Shown: positions 18,734-29,210 of the stretch, in pieces
How the letters are laid out: every line of letters starts with the position of its first letter
Position numbering within the stretch: the first letter of the stretch is position 1
Assembly (NCBI GenBank): GCA_902587165.1
Contig: CACIKF010000001.1
Location: forward strand, 186,001 to 250,000
From: Puniceicoccaceae bacterium
GTDB taxonomy: Bacteria; Verrucomicrobiota; Verrucomicrobiia; Opitutales; Coraliomargaritaceae
Length of the DNA stretch: 64,000 nucleotides
Direction: 5' to 3'
Translations under genes and position numbers: made by a program
Notes under the pieces: generated by a model
Databases searched by the model: none
Seen by the model: only the letters and a program-made list of their open reading frames with translations
What the model was told of the DNA's origin: nothing

Positions 18734-19251
18734 AGTTTCACTCATTGATTCTATCTTCAATCAGCCTGCTCTTATTGGTAGGACTAATTTTGTATCTCAT
18801 CTCAAAAGTAACTCATTTTGAGAAAGAACAATCGATCAACTACGATCAAAATACAGCCTCAAGCCAGCAGCTTAATCGTCCCACCGAGGCTTTGAGAGTT
18901 CCATCAGGTCCTAAAAAAAGCCCAAAGATAACTCAGCCATCCTCTCCGCATTTAGCTTCTGAAAAAGTCCCGCCATACTGCTCTAGCTGCCAGTCCCATC
19001 AGCCCAATAACAGCGCTCAACTTTCAACAAATTCAAAGGTTAAAAAGCTTCTTAACCGTAATTCTGAGACCCTCAGGCACCAAGTTCTCGCAGATGGAAC
19101 CGAATTTATTGATCTCAATAGGACCTTCTCTCACGTCAGTGTCGCCCACAAAAACCTTGATGGCACGGCATCCATCCAATGCAGTACGAGTGCGCAAGAG
19201 CTCACTAATTTCGTGACTTCAGCACCTGGGACTACGCAAGCCGTGAAGTGA
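18730..19251 (+). CDS. Membrane-anchored CxxC protein in the NOS operon
   Basis: I do not recognise a firm family. The 173-residue product has one membrane segment near the N-terminus (about residues 5-25), a polar Ser/Gln/Pro-rich linker and then a CSSC motif (Cys84, Cys87). Its compact C-terminal region, about 105-165, has the pattern LADGTEFIDLNRTFSHVSVAHKNLDG...IQC. That last part weakly resembles small exported domains annotated near PEP-CTERM systems, a memory-based impression only. The CxxC pair and later Cys151 could bind metal or form a disulfide outside the membrane. It overlaps the NOS gene by four bases and the next gene by four bases (GTGA), so the three are one translation-coupled unit. 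Confidence 0.7.
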   Translation: MKFHSLILSSISLLLLVGLILYLISKVTHFEKEQSINYDQNTASSQQLNRPTEALRVPSGPKKSPKITQPSSPHLASEKVPPYCSSCQSHQPNNSAQLSTNSKVKKLLNRNSETLRHQVLADGTEFIDLNRTFSHVSVAHKNLDGTASIQCSTSAQELTNFVTSAPGTTQAVK

Positions 19252-21038
19252 AAATATTCCTCCAGCTTTTCCTCAGCACTCTCTGCTTAATTCACCTACA
19301 GGCGCAAACTCCCGCCCAGTTCGTATTTATAACGAATGATCCAACAGGGGTTGGCTTCAACGACAATACGGCAGCCTCCACACTTTCTGCACAAGCTCTG
19401 GGTAATAACCTCGGAACTACTGTTGGTGAACTTCGACGCAATGTTCTTGAAGCAGCGGGAGCCCGCTGGTCTCAGTTTTTAAATAGTCAAATCCCTATCC
19501 TAGTCGACGTTGACTTTGAAGACCTTGGGGGCTCAAGTGCCGGCGGGATTGTCCTTGCTGGGGCTAGTGCCTCCTCCTACGTGAGAAACTTCGCCAACGC
19601 ACCCCGCCCTGGAATTTATTACCCCCTCGCTCTTGCTAGCAGCCTAGCAGATGCAGATCTTAGACCTGACCTCTCTGATATTGATATTACGGTTAATTCT
19701 AATGCCGAACTCGACGGCAATAGCGGACCCTCTTGGTATTATGGACTAGATGGAAATACCCCATCTAACCTTATTAATTTTTCAAATGTAATTGCGCATG
19801 AACTCGGGCACGGTCTTGGTTTTGCATCCTTCGCTAATTTGGAAACTGGAGCTTACGCGTTCGGCGACCCAGACATTTTTTCAACCCTTATCTATGACAG
19901 TGAAGTCTTTCTCTCATGGGAAAGCATGAACGACAGCGGACGAGTCACCTCTGCCACCAATGACCCCTTCGTCGTGTGGTTTGGGCCTTATTCCAACACC
20001 GCAGCAGATGGGGTTAATGACTACATCGCTAGCGGGAAACAGAACTTTACAATCGCTGGGACGTCTTATCCCGCACTAAAAGCAGACTTTAGCAGTAGTA
20101 TTTCAGACGATGGCTTCACTGGAGAGCTCGTCCTCGTCAACGACGGAGTCAACATCACCTCAGATGCTGCCGAAGTCATTATCAACACAACAGAACTCTC
20201 TGGGAAAATAGCACTCGTTGACCGTGGTCTCGTCAGATTTGACCTCAAAGTCAGCCGTGCCCAAGACGCTGGGGCACTTGCTGTTGTCATCGCTAACGAT
20301 GTTGAGGGTGATGCAATTTTTTCCCCCAGTGGTGAATCTACAGACCCGGTCCCGGTAATCTTTGTGAGCGAAAATAGCGGCATTAATCTTAAAGCACTAC
20401 TGAGCACTGGTAACCCCGTGAGCGTCACTCTCTTCACCTCATTACTGACCGTCAACGAAGGCGGGTCTGCGACCGAATTTCAAACTAACATCCGCTTACA
20501 CGCGCCCGCCACTCTTGAGCCGGGCTCCTCCGTCTCACACTGGTCAGAAGACGCGTCTCCCAACCTCTTAATGGAACCTAGTATCAACTCTGGGCTCAAC
20601 GAAAATCTCGACCTAAGCCCCCTTCTCATGAAAGACATTGGCTGGAACACGCGAGATATAGCCATCCCTCACCTAAATTATGAACTCTGGCTCAATGAAT
20701 ATGGCATCGCGCTCACAGACCTTAATGCTGCCGCTACCGATGACCTCGACAATGATGGCGTCTCTAATATTGTTGAATACTTTCAAAATCTCAACCCTCT
20801 TCAAGCTAGTATCAGTAGCCTCTCTCTCGACAATAACACCCTAAGCCTACGTCGTTACCTTCTTCCAAACGATCTAGAACATACTTATGAGACATCAACT
20901 AATCTAAGCGAATGGGAAGTCATCAGTTTAACAGAAAGTATTAACTTTATCGATGAACAAACCCAGAAGGTCTCCTCTCTTATCAGCACGGATGACAAAA
21001 AACGCTTCTATCGATACAGTGTAGAGATTTCTGAATAG
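19248..21038 (+). CDS. Exported PA-domain metallopeptidase-like protein
   Basis: A 596-residue exported protein with a GTG start inside the preceding stop (GTGA) and a signal peptide ending at about LQA-QTP. The zinc-binding helix HELGHGLGF is at residues 184-192. A protease-associated (PA) domain occupies about 260-395 (SGKIALVDRGLVRFDLKVSRAQDAGALAVVIAND). After it come an insert, a calcium-type motif DLDNDGVSNIVEYFQNLNP (about 510-530) and a C-terminal tail (STNLSEWEV ... RFYRYSVEISE) like those of two other exported proteins here. The position of the third metzincin ligand (HExxHxxGxxH/D) is Ser194, so either the ligand lies elsewhere or activity is lost. It is the last gene of the nitric oxide synthase operon. 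Confidence 0.8.
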   Translation: MKIFLQLFLSTLCLIHLQAQTPAQFVFITNDPTGVGFNDNTAASTLSAQALGNNLGTTVGELRRNVLEAAGARWSQFLNSQIPILVDVDFEDLGGSSAGGIVLAGASASSYVRNFANAPRPGIYYPLALASSLADADLRPDLSDIDITVNSNAELDGNSGPSWYYGLDGNTPSNLINFSNVIAHELGHGLGFASFANLETGAYAFGDPDIFSTLIYDSEVFLSWESMNDSGRVTSATNDPFVVWFGPYSNTAADGVNDYIASGKQNFTIAGTSYPALKADFSSSISDDGFTGELVLVNDGVNITSDAAEVIINTTELSGKIALVDRGLVRFDLKVSRAQDAGALAVVIANDVEGDAIFSPSGESTDPVPVIFVSENSGINLKALLSTGNPVSVTLFTSLLTVNEGGSATEFQTNIRLHAPATLEPGSSVSHWSEDASPNLLMEPSINSGLNENLDLSPLLMKDIGWNTRDIAIPHLNYELWLNEYGIALTDLNAAATDDLDNDGVSNIVEYFQNLNPLQASISSLSLDNNTLSLRRYLLPNDLEHTYETSTNLSEWEVISLTESINFIDEQTQKVSSLISTDDKKRFYRYSVEISE

Positions 21039-21266
21039 TAATGCTTATTCGCGACAAATAACGCACAAGAGGGGCAGCGTTCTGATCAGTCAATTGAAGT
21101 CTTTTTGGCTCGTCTTGATGGGACATGGCTGGTTTTGATAGTGGAAATACGATACACTTGCATTGCAGCCCGAAACATACCTCACCGCATGTTCGCTTTG
21201 ATAATGATTTGATCCATAAGGCCAGATAGCTCGGTTTTCACAGCTAGCTTCAATTTACTTATTCAC

Positions 21267-22319
21267 ATGTCCTTTTCTCCAGAAGATCCGCCCACCGGCA
21301 CCGAATTTATTGAACAGACACTCTCCGCACCCGAAAATGCGGAAGAGTCGAAGTTGCGTCCGCTCTCCTTTGATGACTTCGCGGGACAGGATAAAACGCT
21401 AGAGCGCCTCAAGGTAATGGTCGGCGCAGCGCGGGATCGTGAAGAACCACTTAACCACATTTTATTGAGCGGCCCCCCTGGTCTGGGTAAGACCACCCTC
21501 TCCCTCATCCTTGGTAATGAGATGGGGACGAAAGTAAACATCACATCGGGCCCTGTCATCGACAAGCCTGCCGATCTGGCCGGGCTTTTGACTAACCTGC
21601 AGGAGGGCGACATACTTTTTATCGATGAGATCCACCGCATACCAAAAAACGTAGAAGAGTATCTCTATTCTGCGATGGAAGACTTTCGTATCGATATCAT
21701 GATCGACCAAGGCCCCAACGCCCGTAGCGTGCGACTCAACTTGCCCCGCTTCACACTTCTTGGTGCGACCACCCGCATGGGCTTACTAACTGCGCCGCTA
21801 CGTAGCCGCTTTACTCTGCAATCTCGCCTCAACTACTACGATCACGCGACACTACAGGACATTGTCGAGCGCACTTGTGGGATTCTAAATGTGAAATTTG
21901 AAACAGATGGTGCCTCCGAGATCGCTCGTCGTGCACGCGGCACGCCGCGGATTGCGAATAATTTAGTCAACTTCTGTCGCGATTACGCGCAGCAACGCGG
22001 CAAGGGCACGATTACCAAGGACTCGGCCGCGGCCGCGCTTGAATTATTAGAGATCGATTCGCGCGGCCTCGACGAAATGGACAAGCAAATGATGCGAGTG
22101 ATGGCGGAAAACTATCGCGGCGGGCCCGTTGGCCTTGGCACCGTGGCCGTCGCTGTGGGCGAAGAAGCCCATACCCTTGAAGAGGTTCACGAACCTTTTC
22201 TCATCCAAGAAGGCTACCTCCAGCGCACTGCCCAAGGCCGAGTTCTGACCGAAAAGGGTTGGCATGTTACAGGAATAGACCCGGGTAAAGGCAGCGGCGG
22301 ACAGGCCGAATTACTCTAG
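21267..22319 (+). CDS. ruvB: Holliday junction branch-migration helicase RuvB
   Basis: A 350-residue RuvB with the normal domain order: AAA+ large domain, small domain and a C-terminal winged helix. Walker A is GPPGLGKTT (residues 69-77), Walker B is in DILFIDEIHRI, sensor 1 lies in GATTRMG, and the arginine-finger region is LLTAPLRSRF. The C-terminal LIQEGYLQRTAQGRV block is characteristic. RuvB forms hexameric motors on both sides of a RuvA-bound junction. Neither ruvA nor ruvC is adjacent here. A short N-terminal extension of about 20 acidic residues precedes the usual RPLSFDDFAGQ start of homology. Confidence 0.95.
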   Translation: MSFSPEDPPTGTEFIEQTLSAPENAEESKLRPLSFDDFAGQDKTLERLKVMVGAARDREEPLNHILLSGPPGLGKTTLSLILGNEMGTKVNITSGPVIDKPADLAGLLTNLQEGDILFIDEIHRIPKNVEEYLYSAMEDFRIDIMIDQGPNARSVRLNLPRFTLLGATTRMGLLTAPLRSRFTLQSRLNYYDHATLQDIVERTCGILNVKFETDGASEIARRARGTPRIANNLVNFCRDYAQQRGKGTITKDSAAAALELLEIDSRGLDEMDKQMMRVMAENYRGGPVGLGTVAVAVGEEAHTLEEVHEPFLIQEGYLQRTAQGRVLTEKGWHVTGIDPGKGSGGQAELL

Positions 22320-22468
22320 GGCATCCACTAGCGACTGAAAGATCCACCGATTTCACCGAGTAGCCATATAGGCGGGACTTGCCACTTTACCTAAGCACTA
22401 AAAGCAGCCAAATTGTCGCTTTACTACTAGGTCTCTTCATCCTCACTTCTGCGCAAAGCACGTCAAAC

Positions 22469-23035
22469 ATGGGTCGCAATTCTATACACAAAATTAAACG
22501 TCCACCCCGTCATTCGACGGGGCCGACTGTGATTTATATCGAAAACGAGGACGATCTCTTTGACTTGATCGAACGCACGGAAAATCCTTTGATTCTTGTG
22601 CTCGAAGGCGTGCAAGACCCGCACAACCTAGGGGCGTGCTTACGCACGGCCTCCGGGGCGGATGTCACTGCAGTACTCGCCCCTGTGAAAGGCGCTTGTG
22701 GTATTACGCCGACCGTGCGTGACATCTCTTGCGGTGGCGCGGATGATGTGCCCTTCCTAAGAATTAAGAATCTCGGTATGCTACTGCGTAAATTCCAGGA
22801 TCGGGAAATTAAGATCGTCGGCACTTCAGATCGGGGCAACGACTCGCTTTACGATATTGATTTCACGGGACCGACTGCGCTTGTGCTCGGCAGCGAGGGC
22901 TGGGGACTGCGCAAGGCAACAGGCGATCATTGCGATCACTTAGTTAATATCCCCATGGCGCGGTCAGTGGATTGCTTGAACGTTTCTGTGTCTGCAGGGG
23001 TCTGCCTCTATGAGGCAGTGCGGCAGCGCATGTAG
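22469..23035 (+). CDS. SpoU/TrmH-family RNA 2'-O-methyltransferase
   Basis: A SPOUT methyltransferase of the SpoU group. Motif 1 is LVLEGVQDPHNLGACLRTA, motif 2 LVLGSEGWGLR and motif 3 IPMARSVDCLNVSVSAGVCLYEA, all close to RlmB, which methylates G2251 of 23S rRNA. I use ATG 22469 (MGRNSIHKIKRPP); an in-frame ATG at 22379 would add a hydrophobic 30-residue leader that makes no sense for an RNA enzyme. The resulting 188-residue protein lacks the L30e-like N-terminal domain of RlmB, so it is shorter than usual. Its RNA target is therefore open (23S rRNA or a tRNA). Confidence 0.85.
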   Translation: MGRNSIHKIKRPPRHSTGPTVIYIENEDDLFDLIERTENPLILVLEGVQDPHNLGACLRTASGADVTAVLAPVKGACGITPTVRDISCGGADDVPFLRIKNLGMLLRKFQDREIKIVGTSDRGNDSLYDIDFTGPTALVLGSEGWGLRKATGDHCDHLVNIPMARSVDCLNVSVSAGVCLYEAVRQRM

Positions 23036-23124
23036 TGCCGGCGACTGACCAGTCTGAAGCACCTAACTTTGCTGATTCGCATTATGAGCAGAGCAAGCAC
23101 AGTCGCTACTACTTAATTGAACCC

Positions 23125-23158
23125 AAAAAACCCCGTCGCTTTTCGGGCATACGGGGCT
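23125..23158 (-). terminator. Rho-independent terminator of the phosphofructokinase gene
   Basis: On the minus strand the stem CCCCGT (from 23156) pairs with ACGGGG and is followed by six T residues (23130-23125). It lies about 27 bases past the stop of the gene starting at 24447. Confidence 0.85.
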
Positions 23159-23184
23159 TTAGGAATCGTTTCTCTCGATGCGAC

Positions 23185-24447
<1,263 letters not shown>

Positions 24448-24544
24448 AATCTATTTAATCTATTGGATGTTAAAATTCGAGTGTGTAATTGTGTGTATGA
24501 GGGTGTTTTCTGAAAGCAATCCTTAAAGAATTTTGAAGGATTAG

Positions 24545-25969
24545 TTAAAGAATTTCGCCAGGCGTGTAGCTGCCAGCGGCGGGAAAATTTTGAGCTTCTT
24601 CGCGGACGGCCGTGCAGAACTTATCGACCTGAGTGGCTGCGAGGCCGGGCATCGCTTGAGCGCGGCTCATAATTTCAGTGAGCTCCTCTAAAGAAAGACC
24701 AAGGCGGCTATCACTAGCAAGGCGCTCTACCAGGTTGTTGGTCGTGATGTCACCAGAGCGAAGATCGCGAACGGTCTGCACCGCGTGCTCTTTAATCGCT
24801 TCGTGAGCTTCTTCGCGGCCAGCGCCGGCTTTGACCGCTTCCATCAGGACGGTGGTCGTAGCGAGAAAGGGCCCGTAGCGTTGGTTTTCCTGATCTATCA
24901 CAGCGGGATAAACTTCCATCTGATTCAGGATCGTGAGGAAGGTATCGATTAATCCGTCGATGGCGAAAAAACTATCTGGTAAGAAGACGCGGCGCACGAC
25001 GGAGCAAGAGACGTCCCCCTCATTCCATTGATCGCCGGCCAGCTCACCGGCCATGGTAAGGTAGCCCTTTAAGATGGCAGCAAAGCCATTGAGTCGCTCG
25101 CAACTACGGCTGTTCATCTTGTGCGGCATGGCGGAGGAGCCGACTTGGCCTTGGGCAAAACCTTCGCTGGCTAACTCGTGGCCGGCCATAATGCGAAGCG
25201 TCTTCGCAAAGCTGGACGGTCCCGATGCAAGCCGTACAAACACGGAAACGACTTCTAAGTCTAGACCGCGAGGATAGACTTGCCCGACAGTGTCGAGCGA
25301 CGCGCCCACACCAAGGTGGTCAAGAATATGGTCTTCGAGGGAGGCAACTTTCTCGGAATCACCGCCAAAAAGGGTGAGCAGATCCATCTGCGTGCCGACA
25401 GGGCCTTTCAAGCCCCGCACGGGATAATTGTCGATAATGCGGTCGAGCTCGCGAACGGCGCAGAGCAGGTCTTCCCCGAACATGGCGAGGCGTTTACCAA
25501 AAGTGGTGGGTTGGGCTGGCACGTTGTGCGTGCGGGCTGTGATGACGAGATCCCTCCATTGCTCGGCGCGTTCAGCCACTTTGAGCAGAGCAGCGACGGC
25601 CTTAGTTCGGACGAGCTCGAGTGCTTGGATGATCTGTAGCTGCTCGACGTTTTCCGTAAGATCACGGCTAGTGAGGCCTTTATGGATGTGCTCGTGCCCC
25701 GCAAGATAGCAAAACTCTTCGATCCGCGCTTTGACGTCGTGCCGAGTAATAGCTTCGCGCTCGTTGATCGAATCTAGATTGATCGTGCCCTTAACGCGCT
25801 CGTAGGCGTCGATGGCTTCTTGTGGGATATCGAGCCCGAGATCTTTTTGCGCCCGAAGCACAGCGATCCAATATTCACGCTCTAGGGTGATACGACCTTC
25901 AGCGCCCCAAATAGCCTTCATCGAATTCGATGCGTAACGCGCGGCGAGGACATTTGGTATGTTTTCCAT
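24545..25969 (-). CDS. purB: Adenylosuccinate lyase
   Basis: A 474-residue adenylosuccinate lyase of the fumarase/aspartase superfamily. It removes fumarate from SAICAR and from adenylosuccinate in purine synthesis. The mobile signature loop with the catalytic Ser is GSSAMPHKMNSRSCERL; earlier blocks are TSRDLTENVEQ and TARTHNVPAQPTTFGKR with the catalytic His. The full length matches the longer PurB type. It is followed downstream on the same strand by the phosphofructokinase gene after a 97-bp gap. Confidence 0.93.
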   Translation of the reverse strand: MENIPNVLAARYASNSMKAIWGAEGRITLEREYWIAVLRAQKDLGLDIPQEAIDAYERVKGTINLDSINEREAITRHDVKARIEEFCYLAGHEHIHKGLTSRDLTENVEQLQIIQALELVRTKAVAALLKVAERAEQWRDLVITARTHNVPAQPTTFGKRLAMFGEDLLCAVRELDRIIDNYPVRGLKGPVGTQMDLLTLFGGDSEKVASLEDHILDHLGVGASLDTVGQVYPRGLDLEVVSVFVRLASGPSSFAKTLRIMAGHELASEGFAQGQVGSSAMPHKMNSRSCERLNGFAAILKGYLTMAGELAGDQWNEGDVSCSVVRRVFLPDSFFAIDGLIDTFLTILNQMEVYPAVIDQENQRYGPFLATTTVLMEAVKAGAGREEAHEAIKEHAVQTVRDLRSGDITTNNLVERLASDSRLGLSLEELTEIMSRAQAMPGLAATQVDKFCTAVREEAQNFPAAGSYTPGEIL

Positions 25970-26327
25970 GATGGTTTGAAATTAAGGAAGCCTTTAAAAG
26001 TACAAATCCCTGCTCGTTATGCGACAAAAAACGGGGAAATTTGCGTAGCCTGCCTGTTTATGACTACAAAAGATAAAAATACCAATTCCCCTTACGTCCA
26101 ATTTCTCGAAAGCCACAGCTGCCACTCGATTTTAGTGAATTATCTATACCTACGATTTCAGTGATCGTGCGAATTGGATTATTCAAACTAAGACATCGAA
26201 GAGACTCCTCCTCGAAAAGAGGATTTCCTATATTTATCGCGGTTTCTTGACCTTTACATGCCTACAAAATGCAGATATTGTGCCCGTTTTTGCATACTAA
26301 TAATATAATTCACGCCATTGTCTGATC
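25970..26327. other. Intergenic region between purB and the uronate operon
   Basis: About 360 bases between divergent units. It must hold the promoters of purB (minus) and of the operon starting at 26328 (plus). A TATAAT at 26304-26309, 19 bases before that start, is the only clear -10-like hexamer; a matching -35 is not evident. A 62-codon frame at 25976-26164 resembles no protein family and is probably not a gene. Confidence 0.4.
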
Positions 26328-27131
26328 ATGTCATTATTTAACCTTAGCGATAAAGTCTACGCCGTGACTGGGGCTAGCGGAGCACTCGCAGGTAAAGCTG
26401 CTCAATATTTAGCGGAAAATGGTGCCAAAGTGGCATTCATCAGTCGCAACCAATCTAAACTTGATTTAGCGGTGAAAGACCTAGGTCCTGAGGCGGCTAC
26501 TTTTACATGCGATGTCACAGACCGCAAGGCGCTCAAAACAAGCTTTGATCTCATACTCCAACGATTTGGTCATATCGACGGTCTTATTAACGGCGCTGGA
26601 GGTAATATGCCTGGCGCCACGATCGGTCCCGACATGTCCGTCTTTGACTTAGATTTTAATGACTACGAGAAAGTGCTACAATTAAACCTTTCGGGGACAC
26701 TGCTACCCTCCCTAGTTTTTGGTGAATATTTTGCAGAACGCAAACAGGGCGCGATCGTCAACTTTTCTTCTGCCAGTTCTCAGCAAGCACTCACTCGGGT
26801 ATTAGGATACTCAAACGCGAAAGCTGCGGTCGATAATTTGACTCGTTGGATGGCCACCGATTTCGCTCAGAAATTTGGTGACGCAATTCGTGTCAACGCA
26901 GTCTGTCCCGGCTTCTTTGTAGGCGATCAGAATCGCTCACTTTTACTTAACGCAGATGAATCCCTAACCGACCGTGGTCAGCAAATCATAAACAATACGC
27001 CCATGGGTCGTTTTGGTGATGCGCAGGAAATCTGTGGAGCGATCCACTACCTCTTGACAGATGCCTCTCGCTTTGTGACTGGCCAAGTTTTGCACATCGA
27101 TGGCGGGTTTGGGATCTACTCTGGAGTCTAA
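26328..27131 (+). CDS. SDR-family D-mannonate oxidoreductase-like (fructuronate reductase)
   Basis: A 267-residue classical short-chain dehydrogenase. The cofactor motif TGASGALAG is near residues 15-23, the catalytic Ser lies in NFSSASS and Tyr/Lys in YSNAKAAV. The GAGGNMPGAT block and the terminal DGGFGIYSGV match the SDR-type mannonate oxidoreductase (YjmF/UxuB) of Bacillus, which interconverts fructuronate and mannonate. It opens a four-gene operon (gaps of 11, 12 and 4 bp) that also contains two further dehydrogenases and a keto-deoxy-gluconate-type kinase. No mannonate dehydratase is present here. An alternative is reduction of 4-deoxy-5-hexulose-uronate from alginate or ulvan. Confidence 0.8.
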   Translation: MSLFNLSDKVYAVTGASGALAGKAAQYLAENGAKVAFISRNQSKLDLAVKDLGPEAATFTCDVTDRKALKTSFDLILQRFGHIDGLINGAGGNMPGATIGPDMSVFDLDFNDYEKVLQLNLSGTLLPSLVFGEYFAERKQGAIVNFSSASSQQALTRVLGYSNAKAAVDNLTRWMATDFAQKFGDAIRVNAVCPGFFVGDQNRSLLLNADESLTDRGQQIINNTPMGRFGDAQEICGAIHYLLTDASRFVTGQVLHIDGGFGIYSGV

Positions 27132-27142
27132 GCTAGCGATTT

Positions 27143-28123
27143 ATGATGCGTATTCTACTCACAACAACCTCTTATCAAGATACACCAGGTCCGCACCATA
27201 ACCTGCTTGCCAGTAGCGGAGCAGAAATTGTATGCGCTAGGGGTCCACTAAGCGAAAAGAGTATGCTGGAATATGCCGGTGATTATGATGCTTTTTTATG
27301 TGGGGACGATGTGATCAGTCAGGCAGTTATTCAAAAAGCCCTACCACGGCTGAAAATTATCGCTAAATACGGCATCGGGGTCGACAAAATCGACGTAGAT
27401 TATGCGACCGATCAAGGCATTCCGGTGGCTTTTACACCGGGGGTCAATCACACCACAGTGGCCGAACATTGTTTCATGCTCATGCTTGCGCTAAGCAAGA
27501 AACTTATCGAGCACGTAGAATGGACTAAACAGGGTCTATGGAAACGGCAAACCGGAAACGAAATCGCAGGTAAAACCTTAGGAATTATTGGCCTAGGAAG
27601 GATTGGTCGAGAGATGGCAATACGGGCAAAGGCATTTGGGATGAAAGTGCTCGCGCAGGACATTTACTGGCCAGAGGCGTTTGCCGAGGAGCACCGCATC
27701 ACACGCATTGAAAATCTTGACCGGCTATTTAGTGACTCTGACTTTATATCACTGCACACAAATTTGACTGCCGAGACACAGGGCTTGATCAATAGCGCGA
27801 CAATTCAAAAGATGAAAAATAGCGCCATTCTTATTAATTGCGGCCGCGGAGAACTCGTCCATGTGGATGATATTCTAGCTGCCCTGCGGGACAACACATT
27901 AGGGGGCTACGGAGCTGATGTACTCGATGTAGAACCTGCAAATGCAGATCATCCACTTTTGTCTGCGCCCAATTGTTTGATTACTCCACACATTGGGTCC
28001 CGCACTCACGAAAGCGTTATCCGTCAAGCGACCAAAGCAACGGAAAACCTTCTTATGCTATTGCGGGGGGAATCCCCACATGCTCAGGTCAACGATTGCC
28101 AACCACCTAAGGCTCTCATTTAA
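27143..28123 (+). CDS. D-2-hydroxyacid dehydrogenase, phosphoglycerate dehydrogenase-like
   Basis: A 326-residue D-isomer 2-hydroxyacid dehydrogenase. The Rossmann motif GKTLGIIGLGRIGREMA, the catalytic Arg in INCGRGELV and the catalytic His in PHIGSRTHES are all present; a Glu between them completes the triad. Length and the lack of an ACT domain separate it from full-length SerA. In the operon it sits between the mannonate-oxidoreductase-like SDR and an Ldh-family enzyme. It is therefore more likely to act on a sugar-derived 2-keto acid than in serine synthesis. The exact substrate is not deducible. Confidence 0.82.
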   Translation: MMRILLTTTSYQDTPGPHHNLLASSGAEIVCARGPLSEKSMLEYAGDYDAFLCGDDVISQAVIQKALPRLKIIAKYGIGVDKIDVDYATDQGIPVAFTPGVNHTTVAEHCFMLMLALSKKLIEHVEWTKQGLWKRQTGNEIAGKTLGIIGLGRIGREMAIRAKAFGMKVLAQDIYWPEAFAEEHRITRIENLDRLFSDSDFISLHTNLTAETQGLINSATIQKMKNSAILINCGRGELVHVDDILAALRDNTLGGYGADVLDVEPANADHPLLSAPNCLITPHIGSRTHESVIRQATKATENLLMLLRGESPHAQVNDCQPPKALI

Positions 28124-28135
28124 ATAGAAATTAAG

Positions 28136-29206
28136 ATGTCCGAAGAATTCCATGTCGTTCAGCCAGCTGCTCACAATGCATTAGTCGAAGCTGCCTATTT
28201 GCACCGCGGCTTCAATCAACACGAATCCGAGGCTGCCGCACGATTCGGGGAATACGCTGCGAGGCATGGTGTGCGCACTCATAATGCGATCAAAGCCCTA
28301 CATCTTGATGAGCACTTTGGTAGCTCCACTGGAGGCTGCATTCCCTGTGCTGAGATCGAGTCGATCCCTTCTCGGTTTGCCGCCTGCGAGGTGTGGAATG
28401 CAAATAAGAAGATTGGGCAAGCAAGTGCGTATGCTGCGATCGATCGTGCGATTGAGCTAGCCGACAAATATGGAATTGGTCAGGTCTCGGTAGATAATGC
28501 CTTTCACTATTTATGGGGCGGAGGCTATGTTATGGAAGCAGCAAAACGTGGCTACATTGCTTATACCAATTGCACAGCTGCGCTTGCTGAGGTCGTTCCA
28601 TTTCAAGGAAAGTTCCCTACTCTAGGCACAAACCCACATAGCTGGGGATTTCCGACCACAGACGCCATTGGCTTTCCGATCGTCATCGACTGGGCCACGA
28701 GCGTAGTATCGATGGGTCGAGTGCAACAATTCATTCGTGAGGGTGCGCAATTACCCGCCGGAGCTGGGGTCGATTCGAAGGGCCTGCCGACAACAGACCC
28801 AAACCAGGTGAGCGCCCTCGTCCCCTTTGGAGCGCATAAAGGCTACGGTCTCTCCTTAATCAATGAACTAGTTGCAGCTCTCATTGGAGGCAGCCTACCG
28901 ACTCTACGTTGCCGTGATATCCCAGCGGGAGAAAAATCGACTCCAGCATATTATTTTCAAGTGATTCATCCAGATTCACTTAATGCGGGCGCCTACGCAG
29001 AAGGGCGCAATCAAATTACTAATCTAAAAGCTGTCCTCAATGACATCCTCGGTCACGGCAATGAAAACTGTCTCTTGCCCGGGCAATTAGAGGCTATGTG
29101 GGCAGAAAAAATTGAAGCCGCAGGGGGTCTACTTTTCACCGAGGCTGAGATTCAAGCATTCAACCAAATCGCCGCTACTTGTGGGGCACAAACATTAACA
29201 GTCTAA
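28136..29206 (+). CDS. Ldh-family (YiaK/malate-lactate type) NAD(P)H oxidoreductase
   Basis: A 356-residue member of the Ldh2 family, which has its own non-Rossmann NAD(P) fold. Visible blocks are KYGIGQVSVDNAFHYLWGGGY, TNCTAALAEVVPFQGKFPTLGTNP and LVPFGAHKGYGLSLINELVA. Family members include 2,3-diketogulonate reductase, ureidoglycolate and sulfolactate dehydrogenases. The usual catalytic HS-x-H segment near the N-terminus appears altered (RHGVRTHNAIKAL), which fits a less common branch. The operon partners (SDR and a sugar-acid kinase) point to a sugar-acid substrate. The gene starts 12 bp after the preceding stop. Confidence 0.8.
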   Translation: MSEEFHVVQPAAHNALVEAAYLHRGFNQHESEAAARFGEYAARHGVRTHNAIKALHLDEHFGSSTGGCIPCAEIESIPSRFAACEVWNANKKIGQASAYAAIDRAIELADKYGIGQVSVDNAFHYLWGGGYVMEAAKRGYIAYTNCTAALAEVVPFQGKFPTLGTNPHSWGFPTTDAIGFPIVIDWATSVVSMGRVQQFIREGAQLPAGAGVDSKGLPTTDPNQVSALVPFGAHKGYGLSLINELVAALIGGSLPTLRCRDIPAGEKSTPAYYFQVIHPDSLNAGAYAEGRNQITNLKAVLNDILGHGNENCLLPGQLEAMWAEKIEAAGGLLFTEAEIQAFNQIAATCGAQTLTV

Positions 29207-29210
29207 TATA

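Noticed and set aside
25976-26164. 62-codon plus-strand frame overlapping the purB promoter region
   Set aside because: It begins within the purB leader, resembles nothing and would occupy promoter DNA.
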